Source: Cinnamomum chago (taxonomy: Eukaryota; Streptophyta; Magnoliopsida; Laurales; Lauraceae). From it: a stretch of 64,000 nucleotides of DNA. Where the stretch lies: the NCBI GenBank assembly GCA_038049695.1, contig CP142452.1, positions 53,526,501 to 53,590,500 on the forward strand, in the 5' to 3' direction. A program made the position numbers and the translations under genes. The notes under the pieces were generated by a model that saw only the letters and a list, made by a program, of their open reading frames with translations, made no database searches and was not told where the DNA came from. Shown here piece after piece: positions 34,190-49,100 of this stretch (position 1 is the stretch's first letter; every line of letters starts with the position of its first letter).

Positions 34190-37100
34190 CTGTGGCACAA
34201 GCAAACAAGTAAATCACAGAGATGAAACAGTGCCATGCAGTTACACTGGAAAAAAAGTATCACCATTATCTTGCATATACAATGAGGATTCCTATCTACT
34301 TTTGGTACTTTTCCTTTTACTTCCTATTACTGGGAAACAATTCCTACCAAAGAAAATAAAAAGATACAAATAATCGAAAGAAAGCAAAACTAAAATTTAA
34401 ATACAACGGGAGCGAAAATCCTTCTTCTTGGGGACTTATCTTCGTTGATTGATGATGGTTATTCTTAAGATTGTCAAAAAGCTTTTTGTTTATAGCTTGA
34501 AAACATTTGCAGCAAACCCAGGTTGAATTCCCATGTTGCAACCAACCACCAAAGTTAAATACTTGAACCCTCAACGTGATGGTGGCATAGTTGGAATTTT
34601 TCATTTTGGACCTCCAAACTGAAACACTTCGGCCGATTTAAAACTTCAACAAAACGCTTCAGAGTTGCATTTCGGAAAAAAAAAAAAGAAAGAAAAAAAA
34701 ATGAAAAAAAATAATACACACACACATGTAGAAAAATATAAAACAAATATGAGCTCTTAAAAATAACATATAAATTGATACATTTAATTTATTCTACAAA
34801 ATCAAAAAATCCAAATGTTATTTCTACATGGCTGTCAGTTACGACTTTGTCCGAATTTAAAAAAAAAAAAAAAGTAAATCTCAAGGGTTTTTTTTTGAAC
34901 TTTTTCTTTAAAAAATTTAAATTTTATGGGCCCATTTCCTATTAGAGTGAATTTTGTCTAGGGCCCTATTTCCTATTAGAGTGAGATTGGGCTAGGACCA
35001 TATATAAAGTGGGGCATTTTTTTTAGATGGTTTGGCTTTTTATAGATGGGCCCCAATGCAGAGCCCACGAATCTTCAATCGAGTCTAAGTATCATAATTG
35101 TAAGTGAAAAATAAAAATAAATTTAAAAGTCTTAAAAGGGCGAATGCCCTTTCCATTCCCATTGAACAAAATAGAGTATGAAAAGATTTATGGAGGGAAA
35201 GAAAAAAGGAAAACAGAGGAAGAACAAGAAAATAGAGAGGAAAAAAAAAACGAGGAGACAAAAGAAGCTCCTTGCCTACCAGCTCCTCAGTGATGCAGGA
35301 CTCGCCCATGAGCCATGCGTCCGCCAGTCCATTGAGCCCAGCCCATATTCAGTTTTATTTTATTTAGAGTTGTTATTTAATGGCTTATGTTCCAAGTATG
35401 GATGATATAATCTTGACCGTAGAAATGTTTAGATAGTTGAGAATCTTGAAATTAGTTCTACGGTTATTTACTTGTTTATTTAAAGGATGTAATGCCTCCT
35501 TTGGTATAAGACTTGATTAATGAAAGAAAAGAATTAGAGCGCCTCTTCATTATCTCTCTCCTGTTAAAGGAACAACGTGAAGCTGCATATCTTCGGGTGT
35601 GACACCGTATCAACTCTATCTTCCCCTACCCGCCCTGCATCGATCCCCATTTCCACATCACTCAAGACTGCAAAGACTTTTTCTCAGGTAAAAGGTATGT
35701 CTCTCCACTTCTCTTCCTCTCCATTTTTTTTTTTCCTTTTCCCCTTCTTGGGGTGAGCAGCAATGAATCTCAATTTAAAAATAAAGAAAATAAAAAAATA
35801 AAAAAGGTACAAAATCTATAAACAAGACTGAATTTTCGAACGATTTTTTTTTTCTTTAGATTTTTTTCTGTGGCTTTTTTTTTTCAGCTGGGAGGAATTT
35901 AAAACTAAAAAATCCAGCTGTTTCAGCTGAAATGGCCTACATTTTATTAATCCAGATACTTAATCAAAGATCAATGCATGAAGTCTAAGGCACCAATCAT
36001 CATGTAGCGTTGGACTGAATTCATGTAGAACACACGATTAGTTTATCTCCTGTCATAAGTCAATCAAAGTATAGCTTTTATCATTTGATCAATCTAATTA
36101 TGAATATTAATGAAATTTGGGATCATGACAATTCATGCACGTCACAGTTGATTAAACAACTTGGGATTTTAATTAATTCAACCTCACCATCATCATAATT
36201 GAGAGAGACAAACAGCAGCTCTGGTGTATAGGGACTGGCAATTTCCGACTCTGGAAATGGCCATTGTCCTATATTATTACTTGTATTATCTATACAGTTT
36301 CAAAAAAGTTACAGTCAACACATGACAACAAATAGTATTATCCACTGCATAAGGCAAAACTGGATAGACAACATGGGTACAAGGTTCTGACCATTGTTCT
36401 AAAGATTGTAATTTTATCAGAAGTCACTCAAGAAGTCAATTGAATTGAATCATGACTGTAGAATTTATTTATTTTTCGTAAATAAATTAAAATTTTATTT
36501 ATTTTTCGTAAATAAATTAAAATTTTATTTTTAAAAGGAAATATTAGCTTCATATTCCATCCACTCAACAATCATAACAACCTCAACATATTGACAAATA
36601 AGACTATGATACATTCTTATAAATAACGTCATTGACATTAATCAAGATATCTTACAGGTAAATCTTAGGATTCATTTGTGAATAGTACAATTCGATACTT
36701 TGCTTTATTGAATAACATGATCAAGTTCTTAGTATGAGAGAATAACAACAATCAAATATTTAGTCACTTCTTGTATTAATTGGTGTTTCAATTTTCTAGA
36801 GGTTATTTGGTTATCAAGGAAACTTTTCAAGATAAGGATATGGGGTGCTTCAAGCAGATTTTAGAGAGATAAGGAATAGGTTGCAAATGGAGTGTTCAAC
36901 TATAGGTATGTTTCTACCAAACAAAAAATAAACTATAGGTATGAGCAGCTCCCAACATCCTTTTCTTTGATTCATGATTACTTCTTTAACTTCCTAAGAC
37001 ACATCCTAGCAATGTAATTAGTTATTTGGATTTTATCTTTTTGAGTTAAAAAAAGTTTCTTCCTTTTAAGTTAAAAAAGGGAAAATTTCAAAATAGGGCT

Positions 37101-40100
37101 CAAGTATTTGTCAAATTGCAAATCAGGACAAAAAAAACTTTTGATTTCAAAAGAGGGATCAAGTTTTCCAATTACATTTCAAAACAGGACATTCGGTGAG
37201 ATTTGGCATTTTCTGGCAGATATCTTCCAATTTTTTTCCCAAATTCCCAAAATACCCTTGTCATGGAAGAAAATATCGGCCGCTACGTTACGTATATCTG
37301 CCGTAGCATTGGACACCGCCATGCTACAGCCGAAATATCGGGCGTCGCACCCATGGCGGCCGCCATACTCCCCCCCCTCGACTTTTAGGTCACTTAACTT
37401 TTTTCATCTCTCTTCCTCTCTTTCCTCCACTTTCTCTGCTGTGAACCATTTTTGACTGCCCCCTAGTGGTCCCAACTCCATTTTCTCAAGATTTCTTGCT
37501 ACCAAATCAAGTGATTCAACTAGAATCTAAAGAAGATTCATCATCTAGGTATTCATTTCTTTGTGATTGTTTTTGAACTTTTGAAATTATCACTCTCTAA
37601 CTACTATGAATCACAACATAATGGAATCATTGTCGTCTTGTTTTATTGTAGATCCCTGCTTCCTTTTGATCTTGCATGCATAGCTTCTGTTTTTTTTTAT
37701 ATATATTGTTAATTTTATTTTCAGATTTTTGTTATTAAAAAAATAACATTATGGAAATTTGGAAAACTCATGAAACATCTTGAAAATAGCTTCTAATAGT
37801 TAGATCTATGTTTTCCATAGATCATTCCAACATATATTGGTTGTTTTTCAATTTTTTCCTTTTAATATTTTTGGATTTTTTGTTATTTAAAAAAATACAT
37901 TATTACTTATGGAAAACTCATGAAACATCTTGAAAATAGCTTCTAATTGTTAGATCTATGTCTTCCATAGATCATTCCAACTTATATTGGTTTTTTTTTC
38001 CCTTTTTTTTATTTTCGGATTTTTTGTTATTTAAAAAGAAAATACATTATTACTTATGGAAAACTCATGAAACATTGAAAATAGCTTCTAATTGTTAGAT
38101 CTATGTTTTCCATAGATCATTCCAACTTATATTGGTTGTTTTTATTTATTTTTTTTCCTATTTTTATTTTTGGATTTTCTGTTATTTAAAAAGAAAATAC
38201 ATTATTACTTATGGAAAACTCATGAAACATCTTGAAAATAGCTTCTAATTGTTATATCTATGTTTTCCATAGATCATTCCAACATATATTGGTTTTTTTT
38301 TAATTTTTTTCCTTTTTTTATTTTCGGATTTTTTTATTTTATGAAAAAAAATTAATATTTCAATACCAATCAAATGTCTTGAAAATGGTTCCTAGATTTA
38401 AGATTTATGTTTTCCATAAATTATTTCAACATACATTGCTTGTTTTTTTTACTTTTTTTATTTTTTAATTTCGGATTTTTGTTATTTTTTGGAAAAAAAA
38501 TATTTTTAATAATGGAATGCCAATCAAATGTATTTAAAAATGCTCCTATATGTTATATCTATGCTTGGCATAGATCAATCCAACATATCTTTGTCATTTC
38601 CTAATTCTATTTTATTTTCTTATTTTAAGATTTTTTAAATTTTTGAAAAAAAAATATACTTTAAGTAATGAAATACCAATTAAATGTCAAGAGAATGATT
38701 CCTAAGCGTTAGATATATGTTTCCTCTAACATGTTTCTTTGTTTTTTTAATTTTTAACATACTACTTGTTCATATTTATAGCTAGGTATTCAGTCTTCTA
38801 TTGTGTATTTGTATTTGCCAATTGATAACTTAAAATGCCTAGTGATATTAACCCTGCATGGAGCTTTGGTGAGGCAGTTGAGAATAACAGATTGAAAATT
38901 AAATGCAAGTTTTGTGGGAAAGTGACCGATGGAGGCATTACAAGATTCAAGCACTACTTTGGCCACATTTCAGGCAATGTTGCTAGCTGTACCTAAGTAT
39001 CAAGGGAAATCAAGAAACAACTGAAAGCTTTGGTTGGCCAAAACAAAGCTAGAAAAGTAGAGATAAAAGAAAAAAGGCAGCAAGATGTTGATGCTGCTCG
39101 TTATGATGTATTTGGAGATGAAGCCTTTGATGAGGAAGATGCACAAATGGAGGCTGCACGCCGAGAGTCCATCATGAGTCAACAAGAAGAACATGAACGT
39201 CGTGCATATTATGATGCAGGGGGCTTATCTACTATGCCAAGCAAGGGCAAAGGCATTGCAGGGGCCATGAGTAGGGCATTTAGCACCTGCGAAGGGGATG
39301 TTAATGTAGAAATTATCTCTACTAGAAGCACAATTCCTCCCCCTGTTGATCCTCTAGCACATAGAAAAGAGGGAGCTAAATGTAAAACCCCGACCCGAGT
39401 GACCGCGATTAGCACAAATTAAGTCGTGTGTTAGCTCTAAGTGAGATTAGTGGATTTTGTTTAAGTTAGGATTAGAATAGCTTTTAAATAGCTTGGGGAG
39501 TTTTGAGTGCCTTTTTTATTTAATGGGACTCTGGGAGGATCTCTTTGCGTTTTGTGTAATGCGCGAGTATGGGGGAATTATTCGAGATTCCGAAAATTCA
39601 AGTTTTAACTCCGTCCGACTTATCTCGTCAACCTCTACAACTTTCGTGATGACTCCGTACCAATTCGAGGCCCCAAAACCCGACTTTTTCAACTTCGGGG
39701 GCAAAACAGTCTTTTTACACCAAATCTAGACACAAATTTCGATGTATCCAAAACCCTTGAACTATATACTTTCTAGAAACTAGATGTTTCGATGAACATT
39801 TTTTCCTTCTTCGTCGAATACATCCGACGCCCTAAAAACCATGTTTTTAGCCCGACAAGAATTGCTAGTGGTGGAACCCACCTTCACTTGCTATAAATAA
39901 GAGAGCTCTTCCCCCCTTATCCCCTTTCCAACTCAAAAACATGGGAGGGAGTGGCTGTGCCCACTCTAGGGTTTCTTCTTGCTACCTCTTTCTCTTCTCC
40001 TTGCTTCTTTCCTCTCCAATCCACTACCAATCTTTGTCAAATGGAAAAATGGAAGTTACGTTCTTCTTCCTCATCTTGAAGGCTCCTCATTGACACCATT

Positions 40101-43100
40101 TATGGAGGAATCCAGCGCCACTGAGGTCTCATTTGAGCTCATCTTGTCCATTTGAAGACCTTCCAAGTAAGCTACCTCTTCCATCTTCTAGATTTGGGTC
40201 TTCTTCTCTCCTATTACAAGCCTTCTCTTCATCATTCTTTGTTTTGACCATTTAGGGTTCTAAACGGGTTTTGCTTGGGTTCTTATTTCTTTTTTTTTTT
40301 TGTAGCTTGGAGATTGTGGCTTGAAGAGGGTGATTAGGAGTTTGCTTAGCCATTTTGAAACCCAAGGCAAGTGGGTGAATGGATTGTTTTGATTATGAGC
40401 ATACTCGATGAGAAAATCTTGATTTTCATAAATGGTGTTGGTGGCTTAACTCTTGCTTATTGCTTTGGTTTCTGATGTTTTGAAAATGCATATTGATGAG
40501 TCTATTTCTATCTTGTTTGTATCTTGGAAAGGTATATATCTTGTTTGGCTAAATCTTGTTTCTTGTGTTACTATGGATTGCATATATGATTGGGTCTCTT
40601 GTGATTGAATGTGGATGAAAAGGAGAGGATTTGATGCATTTGTAGAATGTTGGATGGAGGAATAAGTTTGGTTTTGAAATGGTTATAAGCCCCTCTTTAG
40701 TGTGAATGAAAGGTGGCCCAAAGGGGGTATGCAAGGGAAGGAAGACAAGAGCTCGAGCTGCACAGGAACACAGTTTTTGAAGGTGTTCGCTCGAGCGAAC
40801 CCCAATGGTTGGGTTCGCTCGAGCCAACCTGACCTAAGCCAGTCCGCTCGAGCGAGCAGACCCTCCCAGAGAGTTCATGGCTCGAGCAAACCTTGGGTCC
40901 GCTCGAGCCATCTATGCTGCAGGTCTGGGTCTATGCTATGAGGTCCGAAAACTATAATTTTAAGGCTTGGGGAGGTTGTTTGGAGCCCCAATGCATTGGT
41001 GAGACTGAGGAAGTGATGTATAGAGCCCGCTTGAGAAAGAAACCCCATCATGGAGATTTATTGAGGATTTTGGGACTTATCCATTTGTATAGGGAGCTCG
41101 GAATGCCTTCCACCTTATGGAGTACCAAGCTAATAACTAAACCGACATACGGGACCCTTATACAGATCGAGTTAAATCTTGAATCCTCAATTTATGATCT
41201 GGAAATGTATGGAATCCATCGGTGTTTTATTTTACCACACTACATACGCTCTCTCCTATTTTCATGTGACATTACTAGTCTGGTTCAAAAATACTGAAAT
41301 TGCACTTTTAGCATTTTGCCAGCCCCGTTTATGCATGACCCGATACAAATGTGATATTTGTGCCTATGGGCACCCCGTTCAGACTATTTATGTGTTTTAC
41401 ACCATATAGACATATGCACATGTCCCGATTTCTTTATTGTGACCCATGTGTCGGCACCACTAAGCTTGGACGACCTTATTGGCCTGATCCACCGACTTAG
41501 AATTCCCCCTCCCGCTCCCGCCAGCTGCAGCCTGGATCTTGTCCCATCCCGTTACCCGGTCCGCGGCCGTGATTCCATATAGCTATATGTATTTATATAT
41601 TTCGTTGACTCTCATCACTTCGTGTGTTAGATCAACGCCCCAATGTGCTCTCATCATATTAGTAATAGAGGATTTAGCGCTGTATGGTTGCCATCTTGCT
41701 AGTTCCTTGTTCTTTATTACCTTTACATATTTTTATACTGCACATGTGTTTTCTAATAAATGATCCATTTTCTTTCATGAAAATTATTGTTTAAGCAGGT
41801 TTCAATGTTTTCTAAGGTAACATTTACTTTATTGTTTATATCTTTTCACCCACCTGCGAGACCGTCGTGTCTGACCCACTCTTTGGTACTCAAGTCCAGA
41901 TGCCGGTTATCCCGAGGAGGAGCTTGAGGAGGCTGCCGAAGAGCCGCAACGAGTAGGAGAATGGCAGGCTGACGATGTCGTTTAGACACTCAGTCAAGCC
42001 TTGAGCTACGAAGCACATTTTGGGATAGTGACTAACATTCTGGGAATTCTTATACTGGCCTTTGTTGGCTTCTATTTTGGGGAGTGATTAATTAATTGAT
42101 CTTTTGTAGAAACATTTAACTTTAAATTTTGAAAATGCTATAATGATCATTGCTCACTTTGACATTATGATTTATATACTTGTGCTATCAGTCTTGTGAT
42201 TATGGAATGAATTTACATACTTGGTTTGCTACACGCTTCCGCACCTTGAATGAAAATGATATATGTATATGATATCCTCACTGCAGAAACCTGTGGGAAA
42301 TCACGTGCACGGATGGTGTTATGTTCTTTCTTAATCCATGTATGCAATAGCCAAATAAACCAATGCACTTGGCACGGCATTATCAATTGTCGCCTGATCC
42401 CGGATTAGGAGCGCCCTCTGGCAGCTAACTCGGTTAGGGGTCGCGACACTAAACAACAAAAAATATCAAGTGTTGTGAAAGGGGTAATGAAGGCTGCAAG
42501 AGATAGGTTAGTCAAAACTACAGCAAAATGACTAATTCACAATAACATACCACCTACAGCAGTAGATTCATCATATTTCCAGACTATTCTTGATGTTGCC
42601 GCCGAAGCTGGGCAGGGTATACAAGTGCCCTTCATATATTATGTGGGCACTAAATACCTTGAAGAAGAATATATAAAAATAAAGGCCTGGGTGGAAAAGT
42701 TTAGGCCCATGTGACAACAGAATGGTGTTATCATCATGTGTGACAGGTGGACCAGCAGCACATAAACACAATTAATAAATTTTTTGGTGTATTCATTCGC
42801 TGGGACCGTCTTTGTGAAGTCTGTTGATGCAACTGAACATAGACGGACGGCCACATATATAAACACTCTTATGGATAAAGTTGTAGAGAGTATGGGAGAG
42901 GAGAATATTGTACAGATTATTACAGATAATGGCACCAATTTCAAGGCCACAGGTAAGAAGTTAATGGAGAAGAGGACCCATTTATTCTAGACCCCATGTG
43001 CAGCACACTGCGCAGATCTCATCTTAGAAGAGATCGGAAGGAAGACAAAAGTGGCTTCATTGATGAAGGCATGTAGAGGAATTACAACATTTATATATGA

Positions 43101-46100
43101 TCATTCATGGGTGTTAAGCTTGATGAAAAGATATACAAATAACCATGCCCTACTGCATCCAGGAACAACTATGTTTGCAATCCATTTTATGGCCATGGAA
43201 AGCCTTGTAAGGTTTAGAACGGAGCTGATTCAAATGTTTGCATCAGAAGAATGACTTTGTTCGAAATGGGGCAATGCAACTACTGATCCGGAGTTTGAAG
43301 TCTCAAACCTGATGAGGGACAATAAATTTTGGAAGAAAGTGAGGGAGATATTAAAGTTTTTTTATTCTGTAGTTAAAGTGTTGCGGGTTGTAGATGGTGA
43401 AGACAAGCCGACAATGGGCTTTATATATGAAGCAATGGATCGAGCAAAGCAAGCCATTATGAAAAATGTTAGATATCACAAGAAATATATAAACATTATT
43501 GATGCTCGTTGGAACGATCAGCTGCACCATCCATTGCATGTTGCATGTAATTAATATATATTTTTTATACTTTTTGTTTTCCTAACTAATGTATTTATTA
43601 TGTTGTTTACTCATAGTACATTCTACATATTTTCAATGTTGGTTATTTTTTTAATCATGAATTCTATTACCGCAATGCCGAACTACACACCGAAGCAATA
43701 GATACGGACTTGCGGGTAGGATTACAGGAGGTATTGAAGAGATTGTTAAACTCAAATGATCAAATTGAAGCCATACAAGAAGTGAGTGGGTGGTTACTCA
43801 AGAGAATTTAATTATGCTGCCAAGTGTCAATTGTCATACATGCTGTAGGGGTTTACTGACTTATTTCTAATTTTTATATTATAGATATCTATGTATACAC
43901 AAAGGAGACGAACCTTTGCTGACCCTCTTGTACAACGATCATTTGGATTGATGCCACCTGATATGACTATGAACAAAAGACCCCACCCAATAGTCTTGAT
44001 CTATTTATCTTAATTGATTAGAAGGACTTGAACTCCGCCTATGTTGGGGTATCCTTGACATAGCCAGTCCCAAGCCCGGACAAAGGAGGAGGGTTGTGCG
44101 TTAGGTAGCCGACAACCAGCACAATACTCAGTCGGATTTCTTTATGGATTTGAGACCTAATGAAATTTCGTTGGGGCGTCCCCTACTTAGCGACGCGCTG
44201 TATGATCCGAGTACAGTGATAATTGAGCAAGGACCGCTGCATCAGCGCCCGGATGCAGTGCTAAATAGGCAAGGGTCCTCACACTTGGGACGAGTGTGGG
44301 GGGTAAGGAAGCTAGTCCAAAATAGAAGGCTGAGATTAGGTTCTTGGAACATTGGAAGCTTAACTGGGAAACTTATAGAAGTGCTGGATACAATGGAAAG
44401 AAGACGAATCGCAATTGTTTGCCTACAAGAGACAAGGTGGGTGGGACAGAAAGCTAAAGAGATTGAGAGGACTGGGTATAAGTTATGGTATACGGGACTT
44501 AATAGATCGAGGAATGGGGTCGGCATAGTGGTAAGCAAGGACTAAATCTATAGTTAGTGTAAAGCGATGTGGAGATAAGATTATTGCCATTAAGTTAGTG
44601 TTAGGAGAAGAGATAGTAAACGTAATTAGTGCTTATGCCCCCTAGGTGGGCTTAGGAGATGGACATAAGGAGAAGTTTTGGGAAGACTTGGAAGGAGTGC
44701 TACTAGAGATACCCCAAGGCGAGATGGTCTTCATAGGAGGAGATTTGAACGGGCATGTAGGTCGCGACGTAGATGGATATATAGGAGTACACGGGGGACA
44801 TGGATACGGTAATAGAAATGAAGAAGGGAAGGATATTTTGGAGTTTTCAGTGGCTTATGATCTCATGGTAACTAACACCTTTTTTAGGAAGAGAGAGGAA
44901 CATTTGGTGACTTATAAGAGTGGCTCCTCAAGGACACAGATTGACTTCTTCTTAACTAGAAAAAGAGATCGCTTAGCTTGTAAAGATTGCAAGGTTATAC
45001 CGGGGGAGAGCTTGACTTCCCAACATAGGTTGTTGATCATAGATGTGCAGTTACAAAGGTGGACTAGAAAAAAGAAGTTGTATAGATGCTCAAGGACTAA
45101 ATGGTGGAACTTGAAAGGTGATAAGCAACTAGCATTAAGGGAAAAAGTACTAGAGGAAGACGTTTGGGCGGTAAATGAGAGTGCAAATAATATGTGGGAT
45201 AAGGTAGCAGAGTGTATTAGGAGGATAGAGAAAGAAGTCTTAGGAGAATCCAAAGGGGGTGCTCCGGCACAGAAAGAGGCATGGTGGTGGAGCGAGGTCG
45301 TCCAAAACAAGATAAGAATTACAAGAGAGTGCTTCAAAACTTGGCAAAAGGATCGAAATGAAGCAAACTTGGAGAGGTATAAAGAAGCAAAAAGAGAAAC
45401 CAAAAAGGCAGTTAGTGAAGCAAAGGCAAAGGCTTTTGAGGAGCTATATAAGCAACTCGACACTAAGGAAGGCGAAAGAGAGCTATTCAAGCTTGCCAAA
45501 GCCAGAGATAGGCGGACCAAGGACTTAAACCAAGCTAAATGCGTTCAGGATGAGGATGAAAATGTATTAGTAAAGGATGAGGAGATAAAGAAGCGTTGGA
45601 AGAGCTACTTCTACAAGTTATTTAACGATAGCAGTAGTAGTGACATACAATTGGGGCAACTTACCATTTCTAGGGAAGAATCGAATCATATGTTTTATAG
45701 GAGAATCAGTAGGTAAGAAGTTAAAGAAGTATTGAAAATGATGAAGAATGAGAAAGCGGTTAGGCCAGATGGTATCCCTATTGAGGTTGACAAAACGTTT
45801 TAATGTAGTGCTAAAGAGCAAGAAGATGCCTGATGTATGGAGGAAAAGTATTCTTAAACCCATATACAAGAACAAAGGAGATATTCAGAACTGTGCGAAC
45901 TACCGCGGGATTAAATTGATAAGCCATACAATGAAATTATGGGAGAGAGTTATTGAGGGAAGACTAAGAAGAACAATAAACATTTCAGAGAATCAATTTG
46001 GTTTCATGCTTGGGAGATCAACCATGGAGGCTATCTTTCTCCTGAGAAGGTTAATGGAACAGTATAGAGAAGGCCAGAGAGATTTACATATGGTGTTCAT

Positions 46101-49100
46101 TGACTTGAAGAAGGCCTATGACCGAGTTCATAGGGAGATTCTATGGAGAGTACTGGAAAAGATAATAGTGAGTGTCGCATATATTAAGGCGATAAAGGAT
46201 ATGTATAATAGAGCCGTGACATCTATAAGAACGACTGACGGAGAGACTAAAGAGTTTCCTATCACGATTGGTCTACATCAAGGCTCAGCGTTAAGCCCGT
46301 ACTTGTTTGCCCTAGTTATGGATGAGATTACAAGACATATTCAGGATGAGGTGCCGTGGTGTATGCTATTTGCAGATGACATTGTTTTAGTGGATGAAAC
46401 AAGAGAAGGAGTGAATGCTAAGCTAGAATTGTGGCGAAAAACGTTAGAGACAAAAGGGTTTAGGCTAAATCGATGCAAGACGGAATATATGGAATGTAAG
46501 TTTAGTCAAAGTAGGACACTTGGTAACTTAGAAGTAAGTTTGGGCACACAAAAGATTGTAGAGAAATAAAACTTTAGGTACCTTGAATCTATGGTGCAAC
46601 AGGATAGAGAGATTGATACTGATGTAAGTCACAGGATTCAGGCCGGGTTGACCAAATGGAGGAGTGCTTCGGGGGTCTTTTGTGATCGGAAAATCCCCCT
46701 CAAGGTTAAAGGAAAGTATTATAAGGTGGCGGTACGTCCAGCGTTGTTATATGGATCAGAGTGTTGGGCAGTAAAGCATAATCATGTTAAGAAGATGGAA
46801 GTTGCGGAGATGAGAATGCTAAGATGGATGTGCGGGATCACAATGAGAGATAGGATTAGGAATAAGGAGATTAGGGACAAAGTAGGAATAGCACCGATTA
46901 AAGATAAAATGAGAGAAAATCGACTGAGATGGTTCGGCCATGTTAGAAGGCGTCTAACGGAGGCACCTGTTAAAAGGTGTGAAAGCATGGAGATTGCCCG
47001 GAGTAGGAGAGGGAGAGGGAGAGGGAGACCCAAGAGAAGTTGGAAAGAAATTATTAAACATGACCTTGCCTACATGGATCTAACAGAGGACATGGCCCTA
47101 AACAGATTTGATTGGCGTCGTCAAATCCATATAGCCGACCCCACCTAGTGGGAAAAGGCTTGGTTTGGTTTGGTTTGATTTGGTTTGGTTTGATTTGAAG
47201 GACTTGAGGGTTACAAATATCTAATTTTCTTTATTTATTTTTTACATTTCAGCTGATTGGTGGATAAATTATGGAGAGAGTGCTCCATATCTAAGGAAAG
47301 CGGCTGTTCGCATCCTTGGTCAAACTACAACATCTTCCAACTGTGAGAGAAATTGGAGCACTTTCTCTTTGATCCACACGAAGGCCAAGAATCGGCTTAC
47401 CATGCACAAACTCAACAAGCTAGTATACTGTCATTGCAATATGAAGTTAAGAAACAGAACTAGGGAGAGAAGGGCAAGGGATGATCCTGCTTATTGTCCT
47501 ATTAATTTGGATCACATATTCAAAGATGACGATCCCTTACTCCCATGGCTAGCCGAGATAAAGGATCCACTACTAGATTCAGATTCGGTGCTTTAGGAAA
47601 CCATTCAAGAGTTGATAGATGAGGAAATGAGTGATGCACCTCCAGAAGGTCAGCCACCTCAAGGAGAAGGTACCAGTAGGACTAGGAGGAATGGAAAAGA
47701 ACCTGCTCATATTGGATCTTCTGAGAAAGCTAGTTCCACCATCGTCTCTTCAAGTAGCCATGGTGGAGATGGAGGAGACGGTGGGACAGGTGGTACTAAT
47801 GAATACTATCAACATGATGAAGACGATGTCATTCCTGTAGAGGAAATATAGGAGTTACCTCCATCTGAAAGATTTGATCCAAGCAGTGGTTATTAACGGC
47901 ACCGAACGATGCCGAAGAGACTCTCACTCACCACCTGGGGCTGGAGGTAGTAATGAGCAAGGAAATATGGGTGGAGATGTTGGAGGACAATAAGCGGCAT
48001 CATGGACTGATTCGTGGAACCTTAGTTACAGTAGACAAGGACCCTCACAGTATTTTCCATGTGGTCAAGTGCAATAAGGAGAAGAACAATCTTTAGCTTC
48101 AGGGTCCTACTCATATGCTGACTATGGTGAAATGCAATATAGTAGATATCCACCTCCACCTCCTCCAAGTTCCTATGATGCGGCTGCCTCCCAATGCTCA
48201 TCAATATCAAATTCAATACGGTGCCAATTGAAATGATAACACTCAGGGGATAAGCATGCCATAGATCCTAGTGCTGGTAAACATTCCTTTTGGTGGTGAC
48301 TAAGGTATTCATATTTCCTTCACTAACTCTCTACTCTGTCATTTCTAAATTGGTGTTGATCACTTCATAGTTTATTCACTTTTGATTGAATTTGAACCTT
48401 GAATGTTGAAGTATTGATTGTTCAATGTTCATTAATGACCTAACTCTTAAGTCTTATGCCTTTATTTCATGTTTTTTTTTTTGAACTTTCCATTACTTTC
48501 TAAGTTAGCATGACTAAGAAACATGAATTCTTGTGAAAAAACTAATCATTACTATTATTTTCTATTTATACAGTGATACAGGACCTCATATATTAAGGGC
48601 ACCGCTACGCCCCCTTTTCTTACTTACTTTTGCAAAATAACCACATTTTCCTTCATTTTACAACTTTCTGGATTTTCTAGAATTTTTTCAGATTTTTTGA
48701 GCGATTTTTTCAAATCACATCGCTACACTATATAGCACTCGCTTGGTAGCAGTTTGGCGGCGAGCCGCTACGTCCACCGCTACCGCTATTTTCATCCATG
48801 ACCCTTGCAACCCATCTTCCCAACACAGAGAACTCATCCCAAACCCTTTCTCCTCTCCGATCTTAGCAAGAAGCTCCAGCCAGCTGGCGATGAAGGATCT
48901 CACTCGGCCATTGTTGGGTGTAGATGAAAACTACATAAGTGGGTTTTTTTTTCAAGTTTTTCTCTTTCTTTTTTTTTTTTGCACGGTTTTTTTTGCAACG
49001 GTTTTTCTTTCTTGTTTCTTCAATGAATGCTGCAAAAGATCCCTTTCTTCCTCATGCTTTCGACTCTTCATTTTTCCCTCTTTCTTCCTCTTTCCTTCTT

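Larger units (their letters stand above)
38835..48260 (+). pseudogene. hAT transposase gene copy C, interrupted
   Basis: The start [20 protein letters not shown] leads into a BED-type zinc finger (CKFCGKV...HYFGH), with a stop at 38994. After the solo LTR, 42454-43552 holds the DUF659/hAT core ([55 protein letters not shown]). Further exons lie near 43640-43780 and 43890-44010. The dimerisation exon is 47253-47596 ([20 protein letters not shown]), then the acidic Gly/Ser/Tyr-rich tail as in copy A. Stops occur at about 42529, 42713, 42988, 43252 and 47596. Domain order and length are those of a complete plant hAT transposase, so this was an autonomous element. It is antisense to the ERF gene. 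Confidence 0.85.

Noticed and set aside
34190-34217. Treating the 297-codon AP2 ORF with its own Met as the whole gene
   Set aside because: The first nine codons have no ERF similarity, a clean acceptor follows, and the N-degron exon at 54115 joins in phase.
35580-35620. LTR end (GTGTGACACCGTATCA)
   Set aside because: No matching start, target duplication or internal element was found.
44912-45520. 202-codon minus-strand ORF
   Set aside because: Antisense shadow of the RTE endonuclease region.
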